A DNA stretch of 64,000 nucleotides from Pirellulaceae bacterium (GTDB lineage: Bacteria > Planctomycetota > Planctomycetia > Pirellulales > Pirellulaceae). The stretch covers positions 22,162 to 86,161 of the forward strand of contig JAHDXO010000049.1 in NCBI GenBank assembly GCA_023382975.1, written 5' to 3'. Positions within the stretch are counted from its first letter, which is position 1. Every line of letters begins with the position of its first letter. Below are positions 8,484-16,423 of the stretch, in pieces. The position numbers and the translations under genes were made by a program. The notes below the pieces were generated by a model. The model did not search any database. It worked only from the letters and a program-made list of their open reading frames with translations, and was not told the DNA's origin.

Positions 8484-10880
8484 CTACCGACTCACCAACC
8501 GGAAACCGATGCTGCCGTACCGGCCCGCCGGATCGAGGCGGTCGCGATCGGCCGAACGACAGCTGGAACCGACGCCGTTCCAGGAACCGCCACGCAAAAC
8601 ACGAACAGAACCCGTGTTCGGTCCCGGCGGATCGTCCTTGGGCGAGCCGCGGTAGTAGTCGGCATCGTACCAGTCCTGGCACCATTCCCAGACATTACCA
8701 TGCATGTCGAACAACCCGAATCCGTTGGCGAGTGTGTAAGATCCGACCGGCGTCGTCCGCCGCAAGTACGAGCCTTTCTCGTTGCATCCGTACGGGTGAT
8801 TCCCATCGAAATTGGCCAGCTTCGACGTCAGCGTTTTGCCGTCTCCGATCCCGAACGCGGCATAGTCGCTCGCGCCGCCGCGACAAGCGTACTCCCACTG
8901 CGCCTCGGTGGGCAGTTCATAGACGACGCCCTCCTTCTCCGACAGCCACGCGCAGAATGCCTGTGCATCGTCCCAGGAAACGCGGACCACCGGGTGGGAG
9001 TCATCCTGTTCGAAACCCGGCTCCTTCCAACCGTCCCCCGCGTTGTACCCGGTCGCTTCGACAAACTTCCGAAACTCCGCCACGGTCACCGGATAGATGC
9101 CCATGTAGAACGGTCGCGTGATCCGGACGAGGTGTTGGAACTCGTCTTTGCTGCGGTCTTTTTCATTTTCCGGCGACCCCATCAGGAATTCGCCGGCGGG
9201 GATGCGCACGAACTCGCTGCCCACGCGATTCGTTCGTCCTCTTATTCCCTTTGTCCCGCGACGTCCAGCATCCTTCTTTACGCGACATCCAGCATGCACG
9301 GCCTCGGCTTGTTCGAGCAATTGACGATCATCCCAGGGATAGTGCCGAGCGACCAGCAGGGGCTCGAAATCCAGCCACTGTTCGATGGGAAACAACGGCG
9401 GTTGCCCCAAGCGATGGAAAAAGCTCTTCAGGACGGTGTTCAAGTCTTCTTCCTGCTGTTGCTCAAGTTTGGTTTCGACCTGTTCGAGTTCTCCTTCGAG
9501 TCGCCCGATCTGCTCGTCGCGTTCCCGGCGATACTTGTTCTGGGCGCTGTTCAACGCCTGCTTGGCGACTTCGACATTCCGCACGCGCAGCACGTACGGC
9601 AGCAGGGTGCGAACCGACAAGTCGGGCGCCAGTTGGCAGAGCTTCGAGGGCGCTTCGGCCGCGTTTTCCACCAAGCGCTCGAACAACGTTCGCCGAGCTT
9701 CCTCGGGCATTTCCAAATCGTGAGCCTTCAGGTCGTTCTGCAGATCGTCCAACTGCCGCTGAGCGGCGCGCAGGGCCGCTTGCGCCGGACGCAGGCTGGG
9801 ATGGTCTTCCGATCGCAATTGGTGCAGGGCTTGCTCCAGGCCTTGTTTCGCGCCCAGCAGGTCGAGAATCGCCGCCGGGACGTCCGGTAGCCCGCCGGTG
9901 TCTCCGGCCACGATGCGAACCGGTTCGGGCTGGATGCGAATCTCCGGGATCTCGACTTCCTTGACCTGCACCAGATTTGGCTCGGGCATGGAGACCGACG
10001 GCGTGAACCATGTCTGCTGGCGGCCGGGCCTGATGGTCTGGAAGAACGCGAGGACGCCGCTTTGCGGTCGGTCTTTCGGATCGGGGGCCAATCCATGACG
10101 CACCGGGCCGATCTCGAAGTCTTCCAACCCGTCCACGATTGGATCGCCCGCGCGCTGACGCTGGACGATCTCGTGCGGATCGTCCGGCGGGCCGAACGGC
10201 TCGTGCCCGGTTCGCAGCCTGACGTAGCTGGCCGCGGCGCTGTACAGATCGCTGGTCGCGGTCCACTGTCCGCGTTCCGCTTCCGGAGGCCGATAACCCA
10301 GCGTGCCGACGACGTGAATGGTGCGCTGGGTCGAAAGCGTCGCACGCTTCGCCAGCCCCAGGTCGGCCAACTTGACGTACGGTCCGAACAAGATCAGATT
10401 CGCGGGCTTGATATCGCGATGATGATGCCCCAAGGCGGCGAAGTCGTCCAACGCTTTGGCCACCTGCAGCATGTACCCCGGCGGATTCGACCGGTCGTGC
10501 AGCAGTTCCGTCCACGTGAGTCCGGTTCGCCCTTCGGCCACGGCGCGTTCGACCACCTCACGCAACGACTCGCCGCCCAGTTCCCACTGGGTCACCAGGT
10601 GCCGGCTGCTCAGGCGGCCGAAATACTTGACGATGAACGGATGCTGATTGATGCCGGGGGTCTTGGCGATCTCCAACTCCGCGTTGTCCGCCCCGTCGGA
10701 ACCGACGTCCAGCGGTTCGATCGAGATCTTCAGCGCCAGCGGCGCGTCGTCCCGGATCACATGCCACGCTTCGTTGAATCCTCCGCGGCCCAGAAATCGG
10801 ACGAACTGGATACCGAACCGACGTTCCAGATCGATCCGCACCGGATGATCTTCGGTAAAAATGGCCTGTTGTTGTGGCAT
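8484..10880 (-). CDS. Ser/Thr protein kinase fused to a SUMF1/FGE-sulfatase domain
   Basis: A 798-residue protein. The N-terminal kinase has a glycine loop, FLGRGGFNEAWHV, VAIK-like lysine in LALKISIE, catalytic HRDIKPANLI near residue 152, DLG in place of DFG, and a PPE in the activation region. A long charged coiled-coil linker with repeated QLE/LEQ heptads follows, then a SUMF1 domain from about residue 552 (FVRIPAGEFLMGSPENE, PTEAQWEYACRGG, GNVWEWCQDWYD, LRGGSW) to the end. In catalytic FGE two cysteines lie in the GGS..C....C segment; here only SSCRSADR keeps one, so formylglycine formation is doubtful. ATG at 10880 with GGAG upstream is chosen over the start at 10955. It lacks a membrane segment. 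Confidence 0.9.
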   Translation of the reverse strand: MPQQQAIFTEDHPVRIDLERRFGIQFVRFLGRGGFNEAWHVIRDDAPLALKISIEPLDVGSDGADNAELEIAKTPGINQHPFIVKYFGRLSSRHLVTQWELGGESLREVVERAVAEGRTGLTWTELLHDRSNPPGYMLQVAKALDDFAALGHHHRDIKPANLILFGPYVKLADLGLAKRATLSTQRTIHVVGTLGYRPPEAERGQWTATSDLYSAAASYVRLRTGHEPFGPPDDPHEIVQRQRAGDPIVDGLEDFEIGPVRHGLAPDPKDRPQSGVLAFFQTIRPGRQQTWFTPSVSMPEPNLVQVKEVEIPEIRIQPEPVRIVAGDTGGLPDVPAAILDLLGAKQGLEQALHQLRSEDHPSLRPAQAALRAAQRQLDDLQNDLKAHDLEMPEEARRTLFERLVENAAEAPSKLCQLAPDLSVRTLLPYVLRVRNVEVAKQALNSAQNKYRRERDEQIGRLEGELEQVETKLEQQQEEDLNTVLKSFFHRLGQPPLFPIEQWLDFEPLLVARHYPWDDRQLLEQAEAVHAGCRVKKDAGRRGTKGIRGRTNRVGSEFVRIPAGEFLMGSPENEKDRSKDEFQHLVRITRPFYMGIYPVTVAEFRKFVEATGYNAGDGWKEPGFEQDDSHPVVRVSWDDAQAFCAWLSEKEGVVYELPTEAQWEYACRGGASDYAAFGIGDGKTLTSKLANFDGNHPYGCNEKGSYLRRTTPVGSYTLANGFGLFDMHGNVWEWCQDWYDADYYRGSPKDDPPGPNTGSVRVLRGGSWNGVGSSCRSADRDRLDPAGRYGSIGFRLVSR

Positions 10881-11214
10881 GACCCGACTCCGACAAACGA
10901 TCGTTTCCACCGGCTCTGGCAGGAGAAACATGGCTATTCTAGTCAAACAAACCAAGCGAATGCAGCCCTGCTTGTCATCCGCTGGAGGGTACGCTGCGCT
11001 GGAGTGTACGCTTTCCGCGCGCCGCCGCGCTCCCGATCATTTGGCGAAGGAACTGTGCAGATCTGGCACCCCGTCTTTTGGAAGAGCATTGCCCCTGTTG
11101 ATTGTGTACGGGACGCGGGTATCATCACAGATAGATGCGAGTCAGTGCGAGAGATTGAACCGCAAGGTTCACCGTTTTCGTTTTTTCGAGTCCGATGTCG
11201 AAGGTGAGTATTCG
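10881..11214. other. Intergenic region between divergent kinase and toxin-antitoxin operon
   Basis: No gene is supported here. It holds the promoters of both flanking units (see 11098-11125) and a weak copy of the CTGGAGT(T/G)(C/T)ACG repeat word near 10996-11011. Confidence 0.5.
11098..11125 (+). promoter_or_regulatory. Putative sigma70 promoter of the toxin-antitoxin pair
   Basis: TTGATT (11098-11103), a 16-base spacer and TATCAT (11120-11125) resemble a sigma70 promoter about 90 bases before the antitoxin-like gene. Assignment is by sequence pattern only. Confidence 0.45.
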
Positions 11215-11514
11215 ATGGCGACCGTAGAGCAAGAACCGGAAGTGATGACGGCCAAGGAACTGGCCGATTTTCTGCGGGTTCCGGAATCGACTGTCCAACG
11301 CTACGCTTCCCGGTTCGGCCTCCCTGGCCGTCAGCTCGACGGTGATTGGCGGTTTTGGCGGGTAGCTGTCCAGGAGTGGCTGCGAGGTCGATCGGGCAAG
11401 GAGGTCCTCCTGAGCCAAGCCGGCGCCTTGGAGGATGACCAGGAGGATTTGCGACGATTGCGAACTGAGATCTATCGTGATCGCGGCCGTCCAGAAGCTG
11501 AAGAGACCGAGTGA
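11215..11514 (+). CDS. Excisionase/MerR-type helix-turn-helix protein, probable antitoxin
   Basis: A 99-residue protein. MTAKELADFLRVPESTVQRYA (residues 11-31) followed by GDWRFWRVAVQEWL is the compact winged helix of excisionase-family DNA-binding proteins. The C-terminal 40 residues are charged and could wrap a partner. The stop codon overlaps the GTG start of the PIN-domain gene (GTGA arrangement), so the two are translationally coupled. By position it is the antitoxin of a VapBC-like module, although canonical VapB proteins are AbrB, RHH or Phd types, not excisionase-like. ATG at 11215 with AAGGTGAG upstream is used; the frame is open further upstream without a better start. Confidence 0.7.
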   Translation: MATVEQEPEVMTAKELADFLRVPESTVQRYASRFGLPGRQLDGDWRFWRVAVQEWLRGRSGKEVLLSQAGALEDDQEDLRRLRTEIYRDRGRPEAEETE

Positions 11515-11936
11515 CGATGTATCTGTTCGATTCGGATACCTTATCGCATTTGTGGGCTCGAAACGAACGGGTCGAAATGCGTCTCCGCCAAGTGGTAGAC
11601 GCCGAAGTTGGCACCACCAGCGTCACCAAGTGTGAGATCCTGCGGAAGCGATGCGAGAACCTATTGAAGGCAGAGAATCGAGAGCAGGTCGTACGAGCAC
11701 AGCAGCGGCTGGACCGTAGTGAACAGTTGTTGGCGGAATTGATCGTGATACCCTTTGACGAAAGGGCCGGTGAACGATTCGAGCAGCTCTGCAGGATACG
11801 GAGATTGAAGAAGATCGGACGGGCGGATTTGCTGATTGCAAGCGTCGTTCTTGCCAACGACGCCATCCTCGTCACCAGGAATCTCAGGCACTTTCGCGAA
11901 GTGCCGGAGCTCAGATTCGAGAACTGGGTGGACTAA
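11511..11936 (+). CDS. PIN-domain ribonuclease, VapC-like toxin
   Basis: A 141-residue protein (139 if the ATG at 11517 is used). It starts YLFDSDTLSHLW, a near-exact match to the VapC N-terminus with the first catalytic Asp, continues with TTSVTKCEIL carrying the conserved Glu, and ends with KIGRADLLIASVVLANDAILVTRNLRHFREVP carrying the second acidic cluster. VapC toxins cleave tRNA or rRNA. It overlaps the upstream DNA-binding gene by four bases, the usual organisation for an antitoxin-toxin pair. All key residues appear to be present, so it is likely functional. Confidence 0.88.
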   Translation: MTMYLFDSDTLSHLWARNERVEMRLRQVVDAEVGTTSVTKCEILRKRCENLLKAENREQVVRAQQRLDRSEQLLAELIVIPFDERAGERFEQLCRIRRLKKIGRADLLIASVVLANDAILVTRNLRHFREVPELRFENWVD

Positions 11937-11979
11937 CTTCGTCTCGATCAAGCCGCGTCGAATCCCCTGCCAACGGTTA

Positions 11980-12900
11980 TCACGGTTGCGCCGTGAGTTC
12001 TGGGGAGGGGTTTTCCAGGCGGTCCTGGCAGAGTCGGCAGCCGGGGGTTTGCTGGCGGTCGTCCAAATACCATTGCGAGCGGGTGATGTGATAATCGACA
12101 TCGGCCAAACCGGCAGCTTGAAAGCGAGCGGTGTCCGTTGGCGACCCCGACGGAGACGCTGATCGATACTCTTGCAGTCGCTGGTCGCTGGGGCAGAGCG
12201 CGCCTTGCTGGTCGACGGCCTGAAAGATCAAATCGTGCAGCCGCCGGGGATGGATTCGAGCCGTTTCGGCGGACGCGGGCCGGTCGCCGAAGACGGTGGC
12301 CAGGATCGAACCGCGTTCATCGCGCCGCCGCACCTCGCTTTGTATCCACGCAAACGCTTTGCTGCGATGCTCGTAGACGCGCTGGGCGCTCAGCCCCATC
12401 TCGTTCGCCACGTCGCCCGGCGGTTGACCGCGCAGACTGCGCTCAAAGATTTCTCGCTGGACGTGCATCCCGTACCGCTCGACGTGCTGGACGTAAGCCT
12501 TCAGGATGTCGCTGACCAGCACCCGCCGCCGCTCGGCCCGCTCGCCCTGCTGCAACACGGCACTGGGCGTCAATGCCCGGTCGGACGGCTGCCAGCCGGG
12601 TTGGTCCGAGTCGCCGCCCGCAGCGGGCGGCCCGGCCAGGGCATCGAGCGACATCTGCTCCCGCCGCTTGAGGAAATCCCGTGCGTCGTTGATCGCGACC
12701 GTGCGCAGCCAGGCAAGCAGGTTCTTCGGGGAAGCTCCGGTCGCCTGCTGGATTCGGCTTAGCTCTTGCGCAAAGGCGTACTGGACCAGGTCTTCGCACT
12801 GGTCGATGCCCAGCGAAGGAAACAGCTTCGCCAGCGTGTGGACCAGTCGCTCGCGTTCGGCGCGGTAGACGGCTTCCAGCAGTTCGCGCGGATCAGGCAT
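11980..12900 (-). CDS. ECF-type RNA polymerase sigma factor with C-terminal Cys-rich extension
   Basis: A 306-residue protein. Region 2 spans about residues 10-90 (CEDLVQYAFAQEL, LLAWLRTVAINDARDFLKRR) and region 4 about 145-195 (EIFERSLRGQPPGDVANEMGLSAQRVYEHRSKAF, a helix-turn-helix). A C-terminal extension of about 110 residues follows with LCPSDQRL and GCRLCQDRLE; the spaced cysteines could bind zinc or sense redox state. Its start lies inside the end of the upstream FHA gene (8-base overlap), so the two are co-translated. No anti-sigma factor gene is recognisable; the extension or the FHA protein may control it. Planctomycetes have many such extended ECF factors. Confidence 0.85.
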   Translation of the reverse strand: MPDPRELLEAVYRAERERLVHTLAKLFPSLGIDQCEDLVQYAFAQELSRIQQATGASPKNLLAWLRTVAINDARDFLKRREQMSLDALAGPPAAGGDSDQPGWQPSDRALTPSAVLQQGERAERRRVLVSDILKAYVQHVERYGMHVQREIFERSLRGQPPGDVANEMGLSAQRVYEHRSKAFAWIQSEVRRRDERGSILATVFGDRPASAETARIHPRRLHDLIFQAVDQQGALCPSDQRLQEYRSASPSGSPTDTARFQAAGLADVDYHITRSQWYLDDRQQTPGCRLCQDRLENPSPELTAQP

Positions 12901-14350
12901 GAGGATCGCCTTGCAACAGGAGTTTCATTTCGTACAGACCACCGGCGCCCAGGAGGGCTTCGCCGGCCAATCGATCACCATCGGCGTATAGGTCCAGTTC
13001 AGCGGGCAAACCGACCGGGATGCCCTTAGCAGGGTCGGCCTGCGTGCCGTTGACGAACAGCGCACCGCCGGCGACGTGAGCGTACAGACCGCCGGCCTGC
13101 CATGCCAGCCGCAGTTGCGGTACCGGCAAGCCGGCTTCCGCCAAGTGGGCCGCCATGCGGTCGCGGCCGATGACCAGTTCGTCGCCGGCCAGCACGATAC
13201 AACGGACCTGTGCCCCGCCGGGCGCCACGGCATACGCGGAAGCGGGCCGCGTCTGCTGGAGGACGGCGGACGAGCGGCATGCGCCGGTTTCAGGCTGGCG
13301 GAAAGTCCAACGGCAGTGTTCGTTGGCAAACTGAAGGACGTCGCCATCGCTCAGCACCTGGGTCTGGCCATCGGGGATCGGGACGTGGTTGACGGACACT
13401 GCACAGCCGCTCATCGGCCCGACGCGGAACTGAACGCGTTCGCCGCAAGTCTTGTCGCGAACCAGCATCGCGTGCCGCCGATGCAGCATGGCCTGCAAGG
13501 GCAACTGGACGCTGGGATCGTTCGCTGTGCCGACCAGCACCACCGGCTGGCGGAGGATCAGCACCGGCCCGATTCCGGGCAACCCGGCCAACAGCAGGCG
13601 CATGACGCTCGCGGGCGTGTTGGCGCGCTCGGCGATGAACGAAACCGTCTCTTTCGAAGGACTGACACATTGGCCGGAAGCCACGGGATCGGCGGTATGT
13701 TCCATCGGCGTTGCGGGATCGGTGTGAGTGGACGGGGATCTGGCGGGCGCCGGGCGCGCCTCGTCCAGCGCCTGTTCCATGCACAGCACTTGCGGCTGAC
13801 CGGGCGCTGCTTCCTGCGCCTTGCGCAACACGGCCTCGGCGGCCTTCCAGCGGCCTTGGGCCAGGTACTCGTCGAACTGGTGGACATACCCTTCGAGCCG
13901 CGCGGCGTCGGCGGTCCAATCTTGTTTCCGCCGAGCTGCGTCCGGGTCTCCGTCGGCTAGCGGTTCGATCAATCCGAGGGCCGACTGCAACCGGCCTTGC
14001 CCGGCCCAGGCGTCGGCGGCCTGCAAGCGGCGTTCGCGCCACTGCTGGTCGTGCTGCTGCCGTCGGCAGCAGCGGACGATTTCTTGCTGCAGGGCTTGTG
14101 CCGCCGGCGGCAGTTCACCGCATTGGGCGGCGCAGCCGATCAACTCCTGCGCGATCGGCAGGTCGCCGACATCGAACGCTTGCTGGGCCTGGGCCACCAA
14201 TTCCGGGCCGATCCGCAGCAGCAGTTCCCGCACCGCACGGTGTTCGCGGTGCGGACCGGCCAGCAGATACTTGGCCGCTTCGAGCGTCTGGCCGTGGGCC
14301 AGGCACTGCTGGGCGATTCGGCATTCGATTGGATCGAGCCATTTCCACAT
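12893..14350 (-). CDS. FHA-domain protein with N-terminal helical repeats
   Basis: A 485-residue cytoplasmic protein from the ATG at 14350, which follows AAAGGAG. The first half is alpha-helical with TPR-like spacing (DPIECRIAQQCLAHGQTLEAAKYL; LQSALGLIEPL). The second half has one or two beta-sandwich modules: LVGTANDPSVQLPLQAMLHRRHAML followed by VNHVPIPDG...LSDGDVLQF is an FHA domain, which binds phosphothreonine peptides. A second similar unit near residues 400-470 (ELVIGRDRM..., LFVNGTQADP) may be a degenerate FHA. It lies directly upstream of, and overlaps, the ECF sigma gene, so a kinase-to-sigma phospho-signalling role is a reasonable inference. Confidence 0.75.
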   Translation of the reverse strand: MWKWLDPIECRIAQQCLAHGQTLEAAKYLLAGPHREHRAVRELLLRIGPELVAQAQQAFDVGDLPIAQELIGCAAQCGELPPAAQALQQEIVRCCRRQQHDQQWRERRLQAADAWAGQGRLQSALGLIEPLADGDPDAARRKQDWTADAARLEGYVHQFDEYLAQGRWKAAEAVLRKAQEAAPGQPQVLCMEQALDEARPAPARSPSTHTDPATPMEHTADPVASGQCVSPSKETVSFIAERANTPASVMRLLLAGLPGIGPVLILRQPVVLVGTANDPSVQLPLQAMLHRRHAMLVRDKTCGERVQFRVGPMSGCAVSVNHVPIPDGQTQVLSDGDVLQFANEHCRWTFRQPETGACRSSAVLQQTRPASAYAVAPGGAQVRCIVLAGDELVIGRDRMAAHLAEAGLPVPQLRLAWQAGGLYAHVAGGALFVNGTQADPAKGIPVGLPAELDLYADGDRLAGEALLGAGGLYEMKLLLQGDPHA

Positions 14351-14412
14351 TGATAGTCTCCTTTCCATCACGGCCAACGCCGTACAGCGAATATGCTAAC
14401 CTCTTGCCCGGT

Positions 14413-14434
14413 GGAACGGAATTCATTCCGTTCC
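14413..14434. repeat. Short inverted repeat upstream of the FHA gene
   Basis: GGAACGGAAT and ATTCCGTTCC form a 10-bp stem with a 2-base centre. A related GAACGGAA...TTCCGTTC word occurs near 36090. It may be an operator or a repeat remnant; position alone does not decide. Confidence 0.4.
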
Positions 14435-14448
14435 AGTTGACGCCCTAC

Positions 14449-14521
14449 GGGGTCGGGAGTCGTTTTCGAGTGACGTCGTTCCATCTGGAAGAGTTGTTTT
14501 CCGAAAACGACTCCCGACCCC
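14449..14521. repeat. GGGGTCGGGAGTCGTTTTCG inverted repeat, copy 1
   Basis: Exact 20-base complementary arms at 14449-14468 and 14502-14521 enclose a 33-base spacer. The same 20-base arms occur at 28028-28100 around a different spacer. It lies between two minus-strand genes and would interrupt them if it terminates transcription. Confidence 0.85.
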
Positions 14522-14570
14522 GTGTGCTCACGTCCAACAGAGTCCCGCTCGGCGCGCGGGACCCACCGGC

Positions 14571-15155
14571 TCAGCCCAACCACGCTGCCATCGTCACGAT
14601 GGCGGCCAGTCCACCGCCGATCAGCAGCGCGGTCACTCGCCGATAGCCGCGCGTCCAGCCGTCGAAGGCTCGAACCAAGCCGACGGCCAACAGCATGCCC
14701 GCCGTCGTGGCGGTCAGACGGAACAAGATTCCCCAACGCCGCCGCCGAACCTGCTCGCGGATTTCGCTGGCCCAACCGTCGATCACTTCGTCGCCTAGAC
14801 CCACGTCCAACCGCACGCGCCACATCGTGCCGTAGCCTCGCTCCCGACGTTGCTGGTCCTGGCGCCAGAGAACCTCGGGGCGGGCCAGCAGGCGGTTCAA
14901 TTGATCCGGAGCCAGATACCGAGCGTCCAGCGAGGGCCGTTGGATGGTCAACCAATGACGGCACGCGGCCTGTAATCGCTGTTGTGCCGCGGCCAAGGCA
15001 ACTCCCGCATCCGGTTCCCAGTCCGATTCCCCGCACAGCCATTGCCGCACCTGATCCGCGGATACCGCGTTCGTCTCGTGCGATGGGTCGTCCGGCGGCT
15101 GCAGCGCCGGCACTTGGCCGGCTGCCAGCGACAGGATAAGCATCAGCGGCGTCAT
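14571..15155 (-). CDS. Small membrane protein of unknown function
   Basis: A 194-residue protein from ATG 15155 (GGAG about 8 bases upstream). It begins with a signal peptide, LMLILSLAAGQVPA, and has two hydrophobic spans near the C-terminus: LFRLTATTAGMLLAVGLVRAF and VTALLIGGGLAAIVTMAAWLG. The periplasmic part (about residues 18-140) is helical and Gln/Arg-rich. I recognise no family. It lies between the coiled-coil membrane protein and the FHA/ECF pair on the same strand, so it may belong to the same envelope-sensing operon; this is inferred from position only. Confidence 0.6.
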   Translation of the reverse strand: MTPLMLILSLAAGQVPALQPPDDPSHETNAVSADQVRQWLCGESDWEPDAGVALAAAQQRLQAACRHWLTIQRPSLDARYLAPDQLNRLLARPEVLWRQDQQRRERGYGTMWRVRLDVGLGDEVIDGWASEIREQVRRRRWGILFRLTATTAGMLLAVGLVRAFDGWTRGYRRVTALLIGGGLAAIVTMAAWLG

Positions 15156-15329
15156 GTGGGCAACTCCTTGTTTTGGTGTCAAGATGCACGTGGACCGCCT
15201 CGTCCCCCTTCCGCCGCCCCCTCACCTAATCTTTCACCTGATCTTCCACCTAATCTCCGCCGCGCCAGAGCAGCAGGCAGAGATCGAGTGAAAGACTAGG
15301 GATTCAGGTGTCGGCGCAGCCGGTTCCAA

Positions 15330-16115
15330 TCACTTCGCACCCTCGACGGCGGTCGCAAAATAGGCGTCGAATTTGTCGCTCGCCGATCGGGTGTCGGCCG
15401 CTACCGGGATCTCGTCCGCCTGCGGTTGCTGGCCTTCGACCAGCTTGTTCAGCGTGCGGATGCGCTTTTCCAGTTGCAGCGCCAGGTCCTTGGATTGCTG
15501 CAGCTTCGAGTGATCGAACTGGAAGTTGCCGCTAGCCTGAGCCAATTCCAGCAGCTTCAGTTCGGCTTGCAGTGATTGCGCTTTGTCGACCAGCAGATCG
15601 TGCTGGTACCGGCAGGCTTGGATCTTGTCGGTCGCAGCCAGCAGCGTTTTGTGTCGCGAGTCGAGGATGCGTTTCTTCGCATCCAGTTGAATGCGACGAT
15701 CGTCGTAGCGAGCCAAGCGTCGCTCGAGATCCTCTTCCACCTGCCGCCGTGTGAACGCTTGCCCGCCAAACACGAGTTCGTCTTTTTTTGTGCGCAGCGC
15801 CTCGCGCAACTGGTCCATTTCGACCTTGGCCCGCTGCTGTGCCTCGTCCATCTCGGCGATCTCGCGCTCAAGGTACTCGATCTCCACGTCCAACTGAGCC
15901 GCCACTTTCTGGTTGGCCTGAATCTCGGGGATCAAGTCGGCCGTCATCTGTTCCAGTCGCTTCAATTCGAACCCGATCGGCACCGCGTCGCGCACTTGGC
16001 GACCGATCTCCGCATGAACGGTGCGGAAATAGCTCCACAGCGTACCCGCGCCGACTGACGAAACCAGCAACGCCCCGAGCGCCGCCACACACCACCTGGA
16101 AACTCGAAAACTCAT
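15330..16115 (-). CDS. Membrane-anchored coiled-coil protein
   Basis: A 261-residue protein from ATG 16115, which has GGAGG 6-7 bases upstream. One transmembrane anchor near the N-terminus (WCVAALGALLVSSVGAGTLW) is followed by a long periplasmic alpha-helical coiled coil from about residue 45 to 225, with heptads such as LDVEIEYLEREIAEMDEAQ and LQAELKLLELAQASG. No catalytic motif is present. Similar proteins are common beside ECF sigma factors in planctomycetes, and this one is the first gene of a same-strand group ending with such a sigma factor. A role in envelope sensing or spacing is possible but unproven. Confidence 0.65.
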   Translation of the reverse strand: MSFRVSRWCVAALGALLVSSVGAGTLWSYFRTVHAEIGRQVRDAVPIGFELKRLEQMTADLIPEIQANQKVAAQLDVEIEYLEREIAEMDEAQQRAKVEMDQLREALRTKKDELVFGGQAFTRRQVEEDLERRLARYDDRRIQLDAKKRILDSRHKTLLAATDKIQACRYQHDLLVDKAQSLQAELKLLELAQASGNFQFDHSKLQQSKDLALQLEKRIRTLNKLVEGQQPQADEIPVAADTRSASDKFDAYFATAVEGAK

Positions 16116-16423
16116 CGCACACCTCCGGTTTGTCCAAGACCACAGCTTTCCGGCCGGTTCGCCCTGTGCGACCCGCGCCACTAAGCCTTGGGCGAACGAG
16201 ACCGCCGAATCTGGCTCCCCTCGTTTGAGAGGTCGTGATGGGGCGAGCGTAGCCGGAGATTGAGCGAAGCGGAACCGGAACTCGTTTGCTTGGGATCGGT
16301 TTAATGTTCAAGGCTGCTTCTGGAAGGTGAATGGCTCAGGGATTCGAATGCTGGATGCCGCCTTGTTTCCTTTGCAGCCCGCGATGTGGACACCCCCCAA
16401 AGAATTTACAGGAGACACAAGTG

